A stretch of DNA of 64,000 bases from Symsagittifera roscoffensis. Lineage: Eukaryota; Xenacoelomorpha; Acoela; Convolutidae. Position 1 is the first letter of the stretch, and the number at the start of each line of letters is the position of its first letter. Below the pieces are notes generated by a model. The model searched no databases. It had not been told where the DNA came from and saw only the letters and a program-made list of their open reading frames with translations. Made by a program: the position numbers and the translations under genes. Positions 20,819-30,118 of this stretch are shown here, one piece after another. Location of the stretch: positions 54,205,074 to 54,269,073 of the forward strand of contig NC_087063.1 in NCBI RefSeq assembly GCF_963678635.1, given 5' to 3'.

Positions 20819-23530
20819 TCATTCCATCACTTCTCCATCTTGATCTTCGCTGTCTTCCAACACTTTCTCCAGCATGTCCATGGAGTTGCGGGCCGTGCCC
20901 CAACTCTCCTGTTCCAACAGCCTCGGTTTGCAGCAAGGTAGCAAGTCCACATTCACCTTCTGCTCCCGGTTCCTGCAAAAGATGTTGTGAAGACATAGGC
21001 TCACGTTTTGTTCTAGGTCAGCTCTTAAGACCTCTTTCTTCTCCTCTTCAGTAACACAAGGCGTTCCAGCTACCCGCTTCACCGCTGTGGTGACCGCGTT
21101 TCTGTGCGTCAAGAATGCTCGTTTATAGGCTCCTGGTCCTATATCTAGCTGGAAAGATTGATAGGCTTCCGTGTTGCTTGACATGTGACGCTTCGCGCGT
21201 TCGTACATCCAAGATGTCATCACTGCACGGAACCAAGGCATCAATCTTTGCCTTGACCATATTCTTTCAATGGCTTTAGGTATCCTCAGAACCGTGCAGG
21301 TGGTTCTGAAAAGATCCAATTCATGACTCATCTTCGCGTTGATCAACTGCTCAGGAGTCGGCACGGCCGTCTCCTGCTGACTTGTGTCCGCGTTAGCCTC
21401 CAACCATCTCACTGCTAGCATGGCGCTAACCACCACGATTGACACTTGTTGATTCTGATCGGGCAACCCCGTGGAGTACAATTCCTCCACGTCCCATACT
21501 AGGATCAGATTCCCGCGTTTGGGGTACCACAACGTCTGCGCCAAGCAGTGGCAAGGATACTCCCCATGGGTTCTCACTATGTTCCTTCGGGTCCGATACC
21601 CTGAGGCTCCCAGCAACGGTTCCACTTCCATCAGAATTCTATGTAAATCGTCTTTCTCTTCTATGGTAGGGAATTCAGTGGGTAACGCTCCACTCGCTTT
21701 CTGTTTCTGGAACTCACTCACGTTACCTTCGTTCAGTCTCATGAACTCTTCACCCACAACGTCTTGCAACTCGCCTTCAGATCGTTTCGGGGCTGCCCGA
21801 AAGATCTTTGTCAACAAGTCATATGACCTTTCTGACATTCTGGCCAACCTCACGCACTTTGGCACAGAGAAAAGTTGGTCAACCAACACTTGTTGCGTCC
21901 TCGCATCCATTACCACCATGTGCGTAGGATACTTGCTATTACAATATGGCGCGGAGCTTGAACCCACCATATATTTTGAACCAGTAGGTCTGTGATAGGC
22001 TTCACTATCCTTCAGATTCATTTCGTTTTCTAGAGCTTCTCGCCAGCCTCCAATCTTCTGCTCTGTCTGCAATGCTCCAGGGAATATTTCCACGCTGAGG
22101 GACGTCACTAGCTCATGGGCACGCTCCAGGCGCTCGAGCGATTCTATCAAACTCGTCATGCTACAAAATCCCAAGGCTGTGATCAGGTTTACGTCCGTCA
22201 CCCCATGGCAGTCTGCGACCAACTCCATGGCACTCTTATCTGACATGCTCAATCTCCCGTACAATCGTGCCAGTTGTCGATGCTGCTCGCTCAGCGTAAT
22301 CAGGCAGTGTCCCAGGTTACAAACATATCCTTCCATCCCACTGTGTTGAGCCAAGCATGTGCCTTGCTTCAACCAATTACTCGGTGTACCTTCCTCGGAC
22401 AGCTCCGTGGACGGGTTGCTCTTCCTCTTCGTCAATCTCATGGCCAGCAGGTGATGTATCATGGCCAGATCATGTAAACTCGCATCATCATCCCGTTCTA
22501 ACATGATATCCGCGGTCATGTCCCAGATTAAGCCTGCGTTAGGATGGGGACACCAGGAAGGCTTCACGAGTTCCCACATCAATACTAGACTGGTTTTCAA
22601 GGGACCGTCCCAAGAACCACAATCAAAACTCACTTGTCCTTTTAGCTCGGGAATCGAGGGTTCGACCACTCGTTCTTCCAGAATAATTCCCAGCTTGGGT
22701 TGTTCCACCATCAGCGTTCCGATTTCCTTAATCCGTTCAACCCAGAAGTTGAGCACTGTGACTTGCTCATAGTCGAAGTACGCTTCCCTGGCTTCTTCAT
22801 TCACGAAGGGATTATACGCTATCCCCGGTATGCCAGACACATATTGGAATGACTTCCGTTTCCCTAGTGTTGCAAACTCTTTTTGTCCTCTGACCGCTTC
22901 AATCAACTCCCGGCTCACTTTCAATTCTTTGTTGGAATATCTTCTCACCTCTTCCAACTTGCGATAGTTTTCCATATCATTCGACTCCTTGCTTGGCACA
23001 GTCAATGGCATGTCCTGATATAGTTCCAGGAGTGCCCTAAGGAAGTTCCTTTCACAATCAACTCCCTTTTGCCGAATGATCTTTATACATTCTCCCAAAA
23101 CAGGAGTGGGGATACGATCCACCACGAACCTGACAAAGCAAAGGGCATCCTTTCGCTTAGCCCATGCTATCGCTGAATCGTCTTTTGAGATCAATGCTCG
23201 CAGAGCTTCCATCAATTCTAGCTCCTGTTCTCGTGATCTCGAGTCATTACTGGCTTCATACTCCGCCTTCTTGATGCCCATCAAGCACCAAGCCAGTCGT
23301 ACTTGTAGATCAGTTCTCGTGCATGGATGAGCTAGGTATGCTGCCACCGTCGCAGGTGCATGCATCGTCTCATCGAAGTATTTCTGGAGGGCCGCCCTCC
23401 AAGAAACCTCTAGCAGCTTTTCCAATCCAACTTCGTTCGCTTCTGATGACATTACCGTGCCATACTCTTTTCGATTGAGTTCTCCGTAAGCCCTTTCAGA
23501 TATTCTTGCATGGCTCGCTTCTCGCTCCAA
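20819..23530 (-). CDS. ORF3 C-terminal segment of A2, 903 residues, unknown fold
   Basis: This long open frame is the 3' end of ORF3. It overlaps the upstream 240-residue frame by 79 bases in another frame. Element A1 reads through the same point as one frame (LTENS...SRKEYGTVMSSEA), so a small deletion probably split it here and the Met at 23,530 may not be a real start. Visible features are a block AKRKDALCFVRFVVDR near residue 125, a conserved CHCLAQTLWYP...LVWDVEEL block near residue 650, several Cys residues, and an acidic tail (EDSEDQDGEVME). I see no signal peptide, membrane segment or known catalytic motif. Family B carries clear homologues, so the protein is conserved beyond this family. 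Confidence 0.8.
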   Translation of the reverse strand: MEREASHARISERAYGELNRKEYGTVMSSEANEVGLEKLLEVSWRAALQKYFDETMHAPATVAAYLAHPCTRTDLQVRLAWCLMGIKKAEYEASNDSRSREQELELMEALRALISKDDSAIAWAKRKDALCFVRFVVDRIPTPVLGECIKIIRQKGVDCERNFLRALLELYQDMPLTVPSKESNDMENYRKLEEVRRYSNKELKVSRELIEAVRGQKEFATLGKRKSFQYVSGIPGIAYNPFVNEEAREAYFDYEQVTVLNFWVERIKEIGTLMVEQPKLGIILEERVVEPSIPELKGQVSFDCGSWDGPLKTSLVLMWELVKPSWCPHPNAGLIWDMTADIMLERDDDASLHDLAMIHHLLAMRLTKRKSNPSTELSEEGTPSNWLKQGTCLAQHSGMEGYVCNLGHCLITLSEQHRQLARLYGRLSMSDKSAMELVADCHGVTDVNLITALGFCSMTSLIESLERLERAHELVTSLSVEIFPGALQTEQKIGGWREALENEMNLKDSEAYHRPTGSKYMVGSSSAPYCNSKYPTHMVVMDARTQQVLVDQLFSVPKCVRLARMSERSYDLLTKIFRAAPKRSEGELQDVVGEEFMRLNEGNVSEFQKQKASGALPTEFPTIEEKDDLHRILMEVEPLLGASGYRTRRNIVRTHGEYPCHCLAQTLWYPKRGNLILVWDVEELYSTGLPDQNQQVSIVVVSAMLAVRWLEANADTSQQETAVPTPEQLINAKMSHELDLFRTTCTVLRIPKAIERIWSRQRLMPWFRAVMTSWMYERAKRHMSSNTEAYQSFQLDIGPGAYKRAFLTHRNAVTTAVKRVAGTPCVTEEEKKEVLRADLEQNVSLCLHNIFCRNREQKVNVDLLPCCKPRLLEQESWGTARNSMDMLEKVLEDSEDQDGEVME

Positions 23531-24174
23531 GCCATCAGGTGCCCTCTCGCGGAGTTCCTCGCTTTCAACATCTCCACATAACCCCCTGCCGAATCTCCCA
23601 TGTGGACCAATTCCGGCACAGTTATTCGACTGTACTCGACCACGTCGAGTTGTCCTTCCAGTTTCAACTTGGCCATGTTGATTCGCGAGGGCCTATAATC
23701 TTCAACTCCTCCAGATCCACATTGACTGATGATTTCCATTTCTAACTTGGTGTCTGCCAGGGTTCGCGCCGTCTTCTTCGATCTTGTGGCGGTTACTGTC
23801 AGACCTGCCAAGAGCATAGGGGGTATCAGGTTTTCTTTTTCTCCCCCGGCTGGTGTCGCACCATCTCCTTGCCCGCTCTCGCCTGACCGACCTGCGCTCG
23901 TTAAAGAGGTCACCACTGCGCTGGCTCTCGACTTCACCACTCTCGGGTTCATGGCTCGACTCCCTGTCTTTCCTTTCAGTCTCTTCAGCCCTTTTTTGGC
24001 TCGTCTCACAAGTAACTTCTTTGTGCCCTGCTGGTCATCGGCACTGTCTTCTGTAACTGACTCGGTCAGAACATCCGACTCCATGGAGTTCACTATTTTC
24101 TCCAGGACCTCACGCATGATGGGTTGATTCAATCCCACCTTCATTATGGATTGTGTCCCATATCGTCGTATCAC
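23452..24174 (-). CDS. ORF3 segment of A2, 240 residues, basic region
   Basis: This frame follows the stop of the 1,149-residue frame by four codons in the same frame. The B1 copy reads through the matching point without a stop, so the two were probably one coding unit. The N-terminal half is rich in Lys and Arg (LVRRAKKGLKRLKGKTGSRA), which could bind nucleic acid. The second half contains SRINMAKLKLEGQLDVVEYSRITVPELVHMGD, well kept in A1 (51,970-52,080). It ends by a frameshift into the 903-residue frame. No known domain. Confidence 0.7.
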   Translation of the reverse strand: MIRRYGTQSIMKVGLNQPIMREVLEKIVNSMESDVLTESVTEDSADDQQGTKKLLVRRAKKGLKRLKGKTGSRAMNPRVVKSRASAVVTSLTSAGRSGESGQGDGATPAGGEKENLIPPMLLAGLTVTATRSKKTARTLADTKLEMEIISQCGSGGVEDYRPSRINMAKLKLEGQLDVVEYSRITVPELVHMGDSAGGYVEMLKARNSARGHLMAWSEKRAMQEYLKGLTENSIEKSMAR

Positions 24175-24186
24175 GTCCCACGATTT

Positions 24187-27100
24187 TTACAAGAAGTTCA
24201 CTCGGCTCCAGGTGGCTCCTGTCTTGCCTTCCAGCTCCATTTGATATCTTTCCCATTCCTCTTCTGGTAACGTACTGAGGAACGATATCTTCGTCGACTC
24301 TTCGATTTTCCTCCTCCTCGGTGATTCATGAAGCAGTTTCTGCGGATCCCTGCTTTGGCACTCTCTAGCCTGGCTTATTGGGTCCATCGGAGATAGATCG
24401 GCCGACGCCTCCTTTGTAGGAGACATGAAGGACAATGGTGCCATCAGCAATAAACTCCCATCGACTTCCCCATCGTCGTCTTCACTGAACCGGTATTCTA
24501 GCAAGTCCCTTTCCAACGCTCCTAGATCGGTCTCTCCCAGTTTCTCCGTCTTACTTCCGGTCCCGTCATCGTTATCGTCCTGATCCATCAATTCATCGTC
24601 GTCCGCATCAGGTTTCGGCTTGGGTCCCGAGGGTCCTTGTCGTGCGTATGTGCCCGAATCCGGCCGAGCCGGTACGGCCATGTCTCCTGCGTGATAAAAC
24701 AATTCATCATCCACCAGGAATTCTACTAACTCCTCGCCATGTGGAGCCAGGTCTTCTATCGTTATATGTGAGCCTCCTCTGCTCTCCCTTGTCACCTCCA
24801 GCATCACTACTTTCGCTTCTCCTGACCACTTCAGTCTCGATAAGTCATCCGCGGAAGAATACACTTCGTTCCACGTTTCAGCCGAGACCTCTGGTCTCCT
24901 GGAGGGTAGTGCCTTAATCTTTTTCCTGCTCCAGGCATCGGGGAATGAGAAGTCAAACGTATGCGCGGCGGCAGCGTTCCAGCTGATGAAGCGCGGCTCC
25001 ATCCCTCCACTCCACTTCAGCATTCTCTTCTCTGCGTCACGAGCTGCTCCGATGCGAGGGGCAATGATGGGAGACGTGACTCCCAACAACATCCTCCTTA
25101 TCGGTGGATATCGAGGGCATTGGTCCGGCAGCGGCCTGGACCCAGGAAGCCATGTTTGCCGATTCTCTTTCGCGTGGGTGTAGGCTCCTGGCAATTGAGG
25201 TACTCCCACAGCCTCTCCTGTATCTTTCACCACTGGTCTCAAATTCCAAAGTTTTGGGTTAAACTGGATGTGGGACAGATCCTCACGGCCCATTCGGCAT
25301 TTGAAGTGGTTGTTGAAGTCCATCAACACCCAGCCTGGCTCTGCTATTCTTCCGAACAGCCTATCGTCGCTAGCCAGCTTTCTCAGTTCACTCTGCTCTA
25401 CCCAATTCAGCACGGAACAATTCACGACTGAGACCAGGTTGACGTACAACACTGAATTCCTGTACGCTTTAACTTGCACATCCGGGAACGCAAAAGACAT
25501 CACCGGTCCATACACCACTGTGACGAATTCCCTCAGTCCGTGGACCAGAGCCAACGGATCAATCCGCATCATGACAGCTAAGTCCGTTAGTAAAGGCATG
25601 CCACAATACTGCTTGCATTCGCCTGCGTTCGTCGCAACTTTGTCTTCTCCTGTGACGCTTCTGTTCTGTTGCAAGAGGTATTGAAGCAGGAGAGTCCTCC
25701 AGTCTTTCATCTTCTTGAGCGAGGCGGTTTCCAACTGTGCATTGAACTCACAATTGGGTCCCTGTAGTTGTTCAGGGTAACGCAACAGCACAAGCAAGTC
25801 TCCCAGTCGACCGTAGGTCATGGCAATCAGAGTCAGGAGTCCATCCAATCTCAAATCTGCCAACGCTTGGGTAAAGAGGTTTGCCGGTCCTTTCACAAAG
25901 TTTTCATGACCAAATGTCACGTATAAGGCTAGCACCAGGCCAATCGACAACTTCCTGATGTCCTTGACGAAACTCGCGATCAGGTTCCTAGATGCCTTCG
26001 GATAGCACGTCGATAGGAAAGATGGCGTCCATCCCACTCCCATTCCACCCAAGATGGCATCTGATCGTTCATACTGTGCCTTCGTGGCCAGCACGTCAGC
26101 TTGGAACTTGTCCAGCGACATCGTGTTTACGTCTTGCATCAGTTTCAACATCTTGCCTCCAGCCAACTCCCGGGCATCAAATAGATTCTTCAGATACACG
26201 TCTATCTCTTTAATTATTGCCGGCGCATGCTCGAACGCGTCCTCACCCAAGGTGCACAGCCTCGGTGACAAATACAACCATACGTTGTTGTGCGGCTTCG
26301 TACGCAAAGCCATTGCCATGAGGTCCTCCTCCGCTGACGTCATGTTCTTTCTGATCATCCTTTCCTGCTCATTCTCTGCATGATCCATCTGTCTGAACCA
26401 GAGATCATCAGCCACCTGTTGTACTAACAGATGATCGTCATCTACCCCTGGTCTTAACTTCAGTAATCTGGCGAAGTTGGACAGCTCCAACCCCAGAACT
26501 TCGTCTAGCACCAACCGAGTTGTGCTACAATCTCTGAGCCCCTGTATGGCATTCGAAATGTCAGCCCAAACGGCGGGAAGCTCAGATCGGGACGGATAGT
26601 AATTGTCCGGGTCCACTACTCTGTTTGGGGCAGGAATTATCACGTTGAATATCCCCGCTGCTATCGTTGTGACCATTGTGTACACAAATTGAAGGGGTTC
26701 TGGCAACGCAGCGTAGCCTGGTGACAATACAAAGATCACCTTCACCACATTCATGGTGAAGCGTTGTCTTGCTGCTGCCTCTACCTCGGCCATCGCCGAG
26801 AGCAGTGTCATTATCGCCTCCCCTATAACCTCGTTACTCGGGATCGACCCATCCGTCAGATGTGACAATAAGCCCCTGCTTAGCAGATGATCATTTGAGC
26901 CTGCAACCACTATTACCTGCGGCTCCATACTGACCACCCTTCGCACACTTATCATCATGCCGATTGCTTGTCCCCAGTCCAATTTAGGTGCCGTCAAGAA
27001 AATCACATCAGGCCAGAAGAGAGAACGGGGCGTGTAGAGATAATCGGAGCCGGCCACAATCAGATACTTGGCAGCCTTCATGTCCAAGGGATCATAAGCT

Positions 27101-27636
27101 GCAAAAAGGCCATCGCCTATCGGGGCCTTCAGGTTCGCATATCTCTTATCGTCTCCAACCACTGTTGTCGTTCGGGGGTAGTCCCTCGAATACTCGCCAG
27201 GCGTCTGACCGGGTGGTTTAGCGAATTGTCTGTACATCTTGTGATGTTTGTTATTGGGCTTGTTCTCCGTCTGGAATTTGCCCTTGCGAGCAGGTGGCGT
27301 CCTTTCCCGGGTCCTATCTCGAACGTCGGTGAGCGACCGGGTGTTTAAGGGTCCAAAGGTATTGTCATGAGGCAATCCATTCAAGTCTACATGTCGGAGT
27401 GAGGTCGAGGAGCTGAATTTCTCCTGCTCTGCTAGCAGCCAATCCACACCCGGTATCCGATAAAGTCGCGATACTGTAGGACTTTCTCCGCCAGTCATTC
27501 TCATCACGTCCTCCCGACACGTCAAGGTATTCATGTTCAACTTCGCCGACATGTCCGTCTTATACTGACTCCAATGACTAGGATCTGATCTATTCCAAAG
27601 CAGCCCGCTGCCTGATTTGATTCCCTCCGCTGGCAC
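24187..27636 (-). CDS. ORF3 middle segment of A2, 1,149 residues, with an inactive-looking SGNH-like block
   Basis: The first Met (27,636) lies just after a frameshift from the preceding frame. A1 reads through this point in one frame, so this is the middle of ORF3 and not a separate gene. Residues 190-385 look like a second SGNH-type fold: a strand and loop YLIVAGSDYLYTP (about 191-203) where a GDSL block would be, and a strand ending GSND (246-249) where GxND would be. A D-x-x-H block is not evident, so I infer a non-catalytic relative. Residues about 1,000-1,080 are very acidic (DADDDELMDQDDNDDG). The end FLSTLPEEEWERYQ is shared with family B. The remainder is unrecognised. Confidence 0.8.
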   Translation of the reverse strand: MPAEGIKSGSGLLWNRSDPSHWSQYKTDMSAKLNMNTLTCREDVMRMTGGESPTVSRLYRIPGVDWLLAEQEKFSSSTSLRHVDLNGLPHDNTFGPLNTRSLTDVRDRTRERTPPARKGKFQTENKPNNKHHKMYRQFAKPPGQTPGEYSRDYPRTTTVVGDDKRYANLKAPIGDGLFAAYDPLDMKAAKYLIVAGSDYLYTPRSLFWPDVIFLTAPKLDWGQAIGMMISVRRVVSMEPQVIVVAGSNDHLLSRGLLSHLTDGSIPSNEVIGEAIMTLLSAMAEVEAAARQRFTMNVVKVIFVLSPGYAALPEPLQFVYTMVTTIAAGIFNVIIPAPNRVVDPDNYYPSRSELPAVWADISNAIQGLRDCSTTRLVLDEVLGLELSNFARLLKLRPGVDDDHLLVQQVADDLWFRQMDHAENEQERMIRKNMTSAEEDLMAMALRTKPHNNVWLYLSPRLCTLGEDAFEHAPAIIKEIDVYLKNLFDARELAGGKMLKLMQDVNTMSLDKFQADVLATKAQYERSDAILGGMGVGWTPSFLSTCYPKASRNLIASFVKDIRKLSIGLVLALYVTFGHENFVKGPANLFTQALADLRLDGLLTLIAMTYGRLGDLLVLLRYPEQLQGPNCEFNAQLETASLKKMKDWRTLLLQYLLQQNRSVTGEDKVATNAGECKQYCGMPLLTDLAVMMRIDPLALVHGLREFVTVVYGPVMSFAFPDVQVKAYRNSVLYVNLVSVVNCSVLNWVEQSELRKLASDDRLFGRIAEPGWVLMDFNNHFKCRMGREDLSHIQFNPKLWNLRPVVKDTGEAVGVPQLPGAYTHAKENRQTWLPGSRPLPDQCPRYPPIRRMLLGVTSPIIAPRIGAARDAEKRMLKWSGGMEPRFISWNAAAAHTFDFSFPDAWSRKKIKALPSRRPEVSAETWNEVYSSADDLSRLKWSGEAKVVMLEVTRESRGGSHITIEDLAPHGEELVEFLVDDELFYHAGDMAVPARPDSGTYARQGPSGPKPKPDADDDELMDQDDNDDGTGSKTEKLGETDLGALERDLLEYRFSEDDDGEVDGSLLLMAPLSFMSPTKEASADLSPMDPISQARECQSRDPQKLLHESPRRRKIEESTKISFLSTLPEEEWERYQMELEGKTGATWSRVNFL

Positions 27637-27656
27637 GGTACTTGTAGACGGTCCTG

Positions 27657-29672
27657 CTATCGAAGCAGGATTTTCGTGGCAGGCGGATCGTTCCTCCTAG
27701 ACGCGGTCTGGGAGTTATTCCTGTTGTTCTGTTCAACTGATCTCCCGAGTCGACTTCCAATCGATTGCGGCCTGGGAGGAGGAGCAGTCCCTAGCCTGTC
27801 TCTCACGTTTGAACTTGGAGCAACGGTTGCGGCTCCAACCGTCTCCGTTGCCAAGGGCCCTAGACGGTTGGCGAGGGATTCGGGCACGGTTGCCCTTATT
27901 CTACTCCCTCCGGTCGAATTGGTCCGAGCCAAAGAACCGGTCGCCCTCGACTCTTGCTCCGCTTCCCTCAATTGCGTCTGAAACACATCATTAATCCAAT
28001 GCCTCCCTCGTTGGGTATTGAAGTGCACTCCATCTTTAGTGAGCGCGATGTGGTCAGTCTTGCGCAGCATATTTTCGAGATCCAGGAGTCGCAACTCGCC
28101 AGGGTTGTTTCTCACCAGACTGCGAGTCATCTCATTCCACCGCGTCACGTTGCCATTCATGAAATCTGCAGCTATGGTGCCCACCAAAGGATTTGGTGGT
28201 ATCGTGCACAGGATCACGAGCTTGGGTCTGTACTTTTCTTTCAATTCGTTCAAGAGACACACCAATAGAGGTTCCCACTTGCTCTCCGGAGTCACGGGGG
28301 CTCTCGAGACGTCATTGGTCCCCAGCATTATTATTAATGTATCCAAATGATCCTCGCTCTGGAACTCCATCATTTTGATGACCTGAGCCACTGAGGCTCC
28401 TCCAAAGGACAGGATGGTAGTCTGACCATAGACGAAGATCTCATTCAGATCTCTCACCAAACTGTCTCCAATGATCAAATGGCGATTCCCTGGGGGAATT
28501 ACCTGGTCGTTCGTGGCGGGGTTCCAGCTCATGTCATTCAGGCAGGCTCGAGGATGCTCGGCTGGCACTTGCGTGAACTGATGACGTGCCATCAGATTCT
28601 TCCTGATGTCTACCACGCGAGACTTCTCAAAGACTCCACCAGGCGCAGAACACGCTATCGTGCGGGTTGTTCGCTCCGAGCTATTTGATGAATGATCACG
28701 ACGTTGGGAAGGAACGATCCTAACCAGTGTCCGCTCAGTGCCTCTGTTGATCTCATCCATCGCGGCTCTGGCCACTTGGTTAAATGATTCCTGAAATTGA
28801 GGAGCTAGATAGGTGTCAGAAGGGTCTGGTATCGTGAACCTCTGACTCGAAGCAGACGGTCGTGTCTGCTGAGGAGCCTGGGGCCCCCTTGATGCACGCA
28901 AATCCAGAACCTCAGGTCCTCTCGATGCGCATAGCTCCTGCGCTGTTGTCCTGGGGCGTGTGTCGTTGGATCCCTCCGAGGATCTCATGCTCGCCAGGAC
29001 TTCCGGTGACACTTGGCTCACCTTCGCCATATACAGCTCCTTCAGGTGCTTTATTTCATCCTCCTTATAAGCCACCTGCAGATCTTCGTATTTCTTCTTC
29101 CATTCGTCGCTCTCTCGAGCTATTGCCCTATACTCCTGGAGTTTGGCACACAGCTCGCTCTGATCTTTCTCCTTCTTTTCCAGCGTCTCGATCGTCTCTG
29201 ACGTCTGGATCTCTATCTCGCTCACTCTCACTTTCTTCAAAGGAGGAGCAGCTGTAGGAGAGTCGACCGAATGAGACGGGCCTGGCCCATCACGTTGTCT
29301 CTTCGCTCCGATGAGTGGCTGCGCCGGTTGGACTGGTAAGGGCATCTCACCTAGCCGGTGGTCCCTCTGCTCACCTAGTCCTGGCTCACGAGCCAGGTCG
29401 TGGCCAGACAATTCTCCACGCCTCCATCTCATCAATCGGTTTCGGCCTCTCTCGGCGGTCCCGGACTCACCGAAGGCCAACATCAACACGACTTCCGTAG
29501 GGCGATTCCCTCGACCCTCTCGTCCTAGTGCATTAAGGAGCGCGACCACAAACATCGCCAACCCCGGGTCTTCTCGTGTGAAATCACAATCGATCAGCCG
29601 CTGATAGATCTCGTCTAGAGTCGCTCCTAGACTCGCTGAGAGGAATTCCATGAGTTCGTTCGTGTCACCCAT
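27657..29672 (-). CDS. ORF3 N-terminal segment of A2, 671 residues: coiled coil plus SGNH/GDSL hydrolase domain
   Basis: It starts at MGDTNELMEF (29,672), and A1 has the same start at 43,842. Residues 1-85 are helical with a conserved LDEIYQRLIDCDF. Residues 150-220 are a predicted coiled coil (SEIEIQTSETIETLEKKEKDQ...). Residues about 395-570 fit an SGNH hydrolase: GDSL (402-405, nucleophile Ser404), Gly at 424/425, GTND (451-454, Asn453) and DGVH (547-550, Asp547 and His550). These are the four block positions that define the family, which includes esterases, lipases and acetyl-hydrolases. The substrate cannot be told. The tail is low in order (Pro, Ser, Arg). It ends at a one-base frameshift near 27,650; A1 continues into the next segment in one frame. 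Confidence 0.85.
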   Translation of the reverse strand: MGDTNELMEFLSASLGATLDEIYQRLIDCDFTREDPGLAMFVVALLNALGREGRGNRPTEVVLMLAFGESGTAERGRNRLMRWRRGELSGHDLAREPGLGEQRDHRLGEMPLPVQPAQPLIGAKRQRDGPGPSHSVDSPTAAPPLKKVRVSEIEIQTSETIETLEKKEKDQSELCAKLQEYRAIARESDEWKKKYEDLQVAYKEDEIKHLKELYMAKVSQVSPEVLASMRSSEGSNDTRPRTTAQELCASRGPEVLDLRASRGPQAPQQTRPSASSQRFTIPDPSDTYLAPQFQESFNQVARAAMDEINRGTERTLVRIVPSQRRDHSSNSSERTTRTIACSAPGGVFEKSRVVDIRKNLMARHQFTQVPAEHPRACLNDMSWNPATNDQVIPPGNRHLIIGDSLVRDLNEIFVYGQTTILSFGGASVAQVIKMMEFQSEDHLDTLIIMLGTNDVSRAPVTPESKWEPLLVCLLNELKEKYRPKLVILCTIPPNPLVGTIAADFMNGNVTRWNEMTRSLVRNNPGELRLLDLENMLRKTDHIALTKDGVHFNTQRGRHWINDVFQTQLREAEQESRATGSLARTNSTGGSRIRATVPESLANRLGPLATETVGAATVAPSSNVRDRLGTAPPPRPQSIGSRLGRSVEQNNRNNSQTASRRNDPPATKILLR

Positions 29673-30118
29673 TTCTTATCGTGTTGATTCTTGCTGTCGT
29701 GTAGTGTCTTCTTGTGTCGTTTCGATTCAATGGATTCAATAAACAATTTCTGATCAATCAAGATCTAAAAAACAAGTCGCGACTTAGAACCATCATTTTT
29801 GGATACAACATCAATCAATTCTTTAAAACTCTCCATTGAAATTCTTTTTTCAATTCTGATTTAAAATTTTAGCACCAAGGTGGATTGTCCACCTTTGCCT
29901 TTGTCAGAGTAGCACGAATGTGCGCTGTCACCTTGATGACCTGGAGTGCCCCAGGTCTTTTATGACACAAACATAAAACCTATCATAACAATAGCATAAC
30001 ATAGACACATAAACATCACACACCTATACTATCATATAAAAACCTAATCCCTAATAAAAACTTAATCCTAATCTCTGTCAAGTTACCTAATAAAAACCAC
30101 TTATCGCCGAGCGCAATC
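29673..30118 (-). other. Spacer between pol and ORF3 in A2
   Basis: 446 bases, non-coding. It contains short inverted repeats GACCTGG...CCAGGTC (near 29,938-29,958) and GGTGGACAATCCACC (near 29,880-29,900). Any of these could shape RNA for a splice, internal start or end, but I see no definite signal. A2 itself inserted into the same spacer of A1. Confidence 0.6.

Noticed and set aside
23452-24190. Programmed readthrough or frameshift between the ORF3 segments of A2
   Set aside because: A1 or B1 read through each junction in a single frame, so the breaks in A2 are more simply private lesions. No slippery sequence is shared by the copies.
20819-29672. ORF3 as an envelope gene
   Set aside because: It sits in the env position, but I see no signal peptide, no C-terminal membrane anchor and no furin-like site with fusion peptide. 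The visible domains are a coiled coil and SGNH-type blocks.
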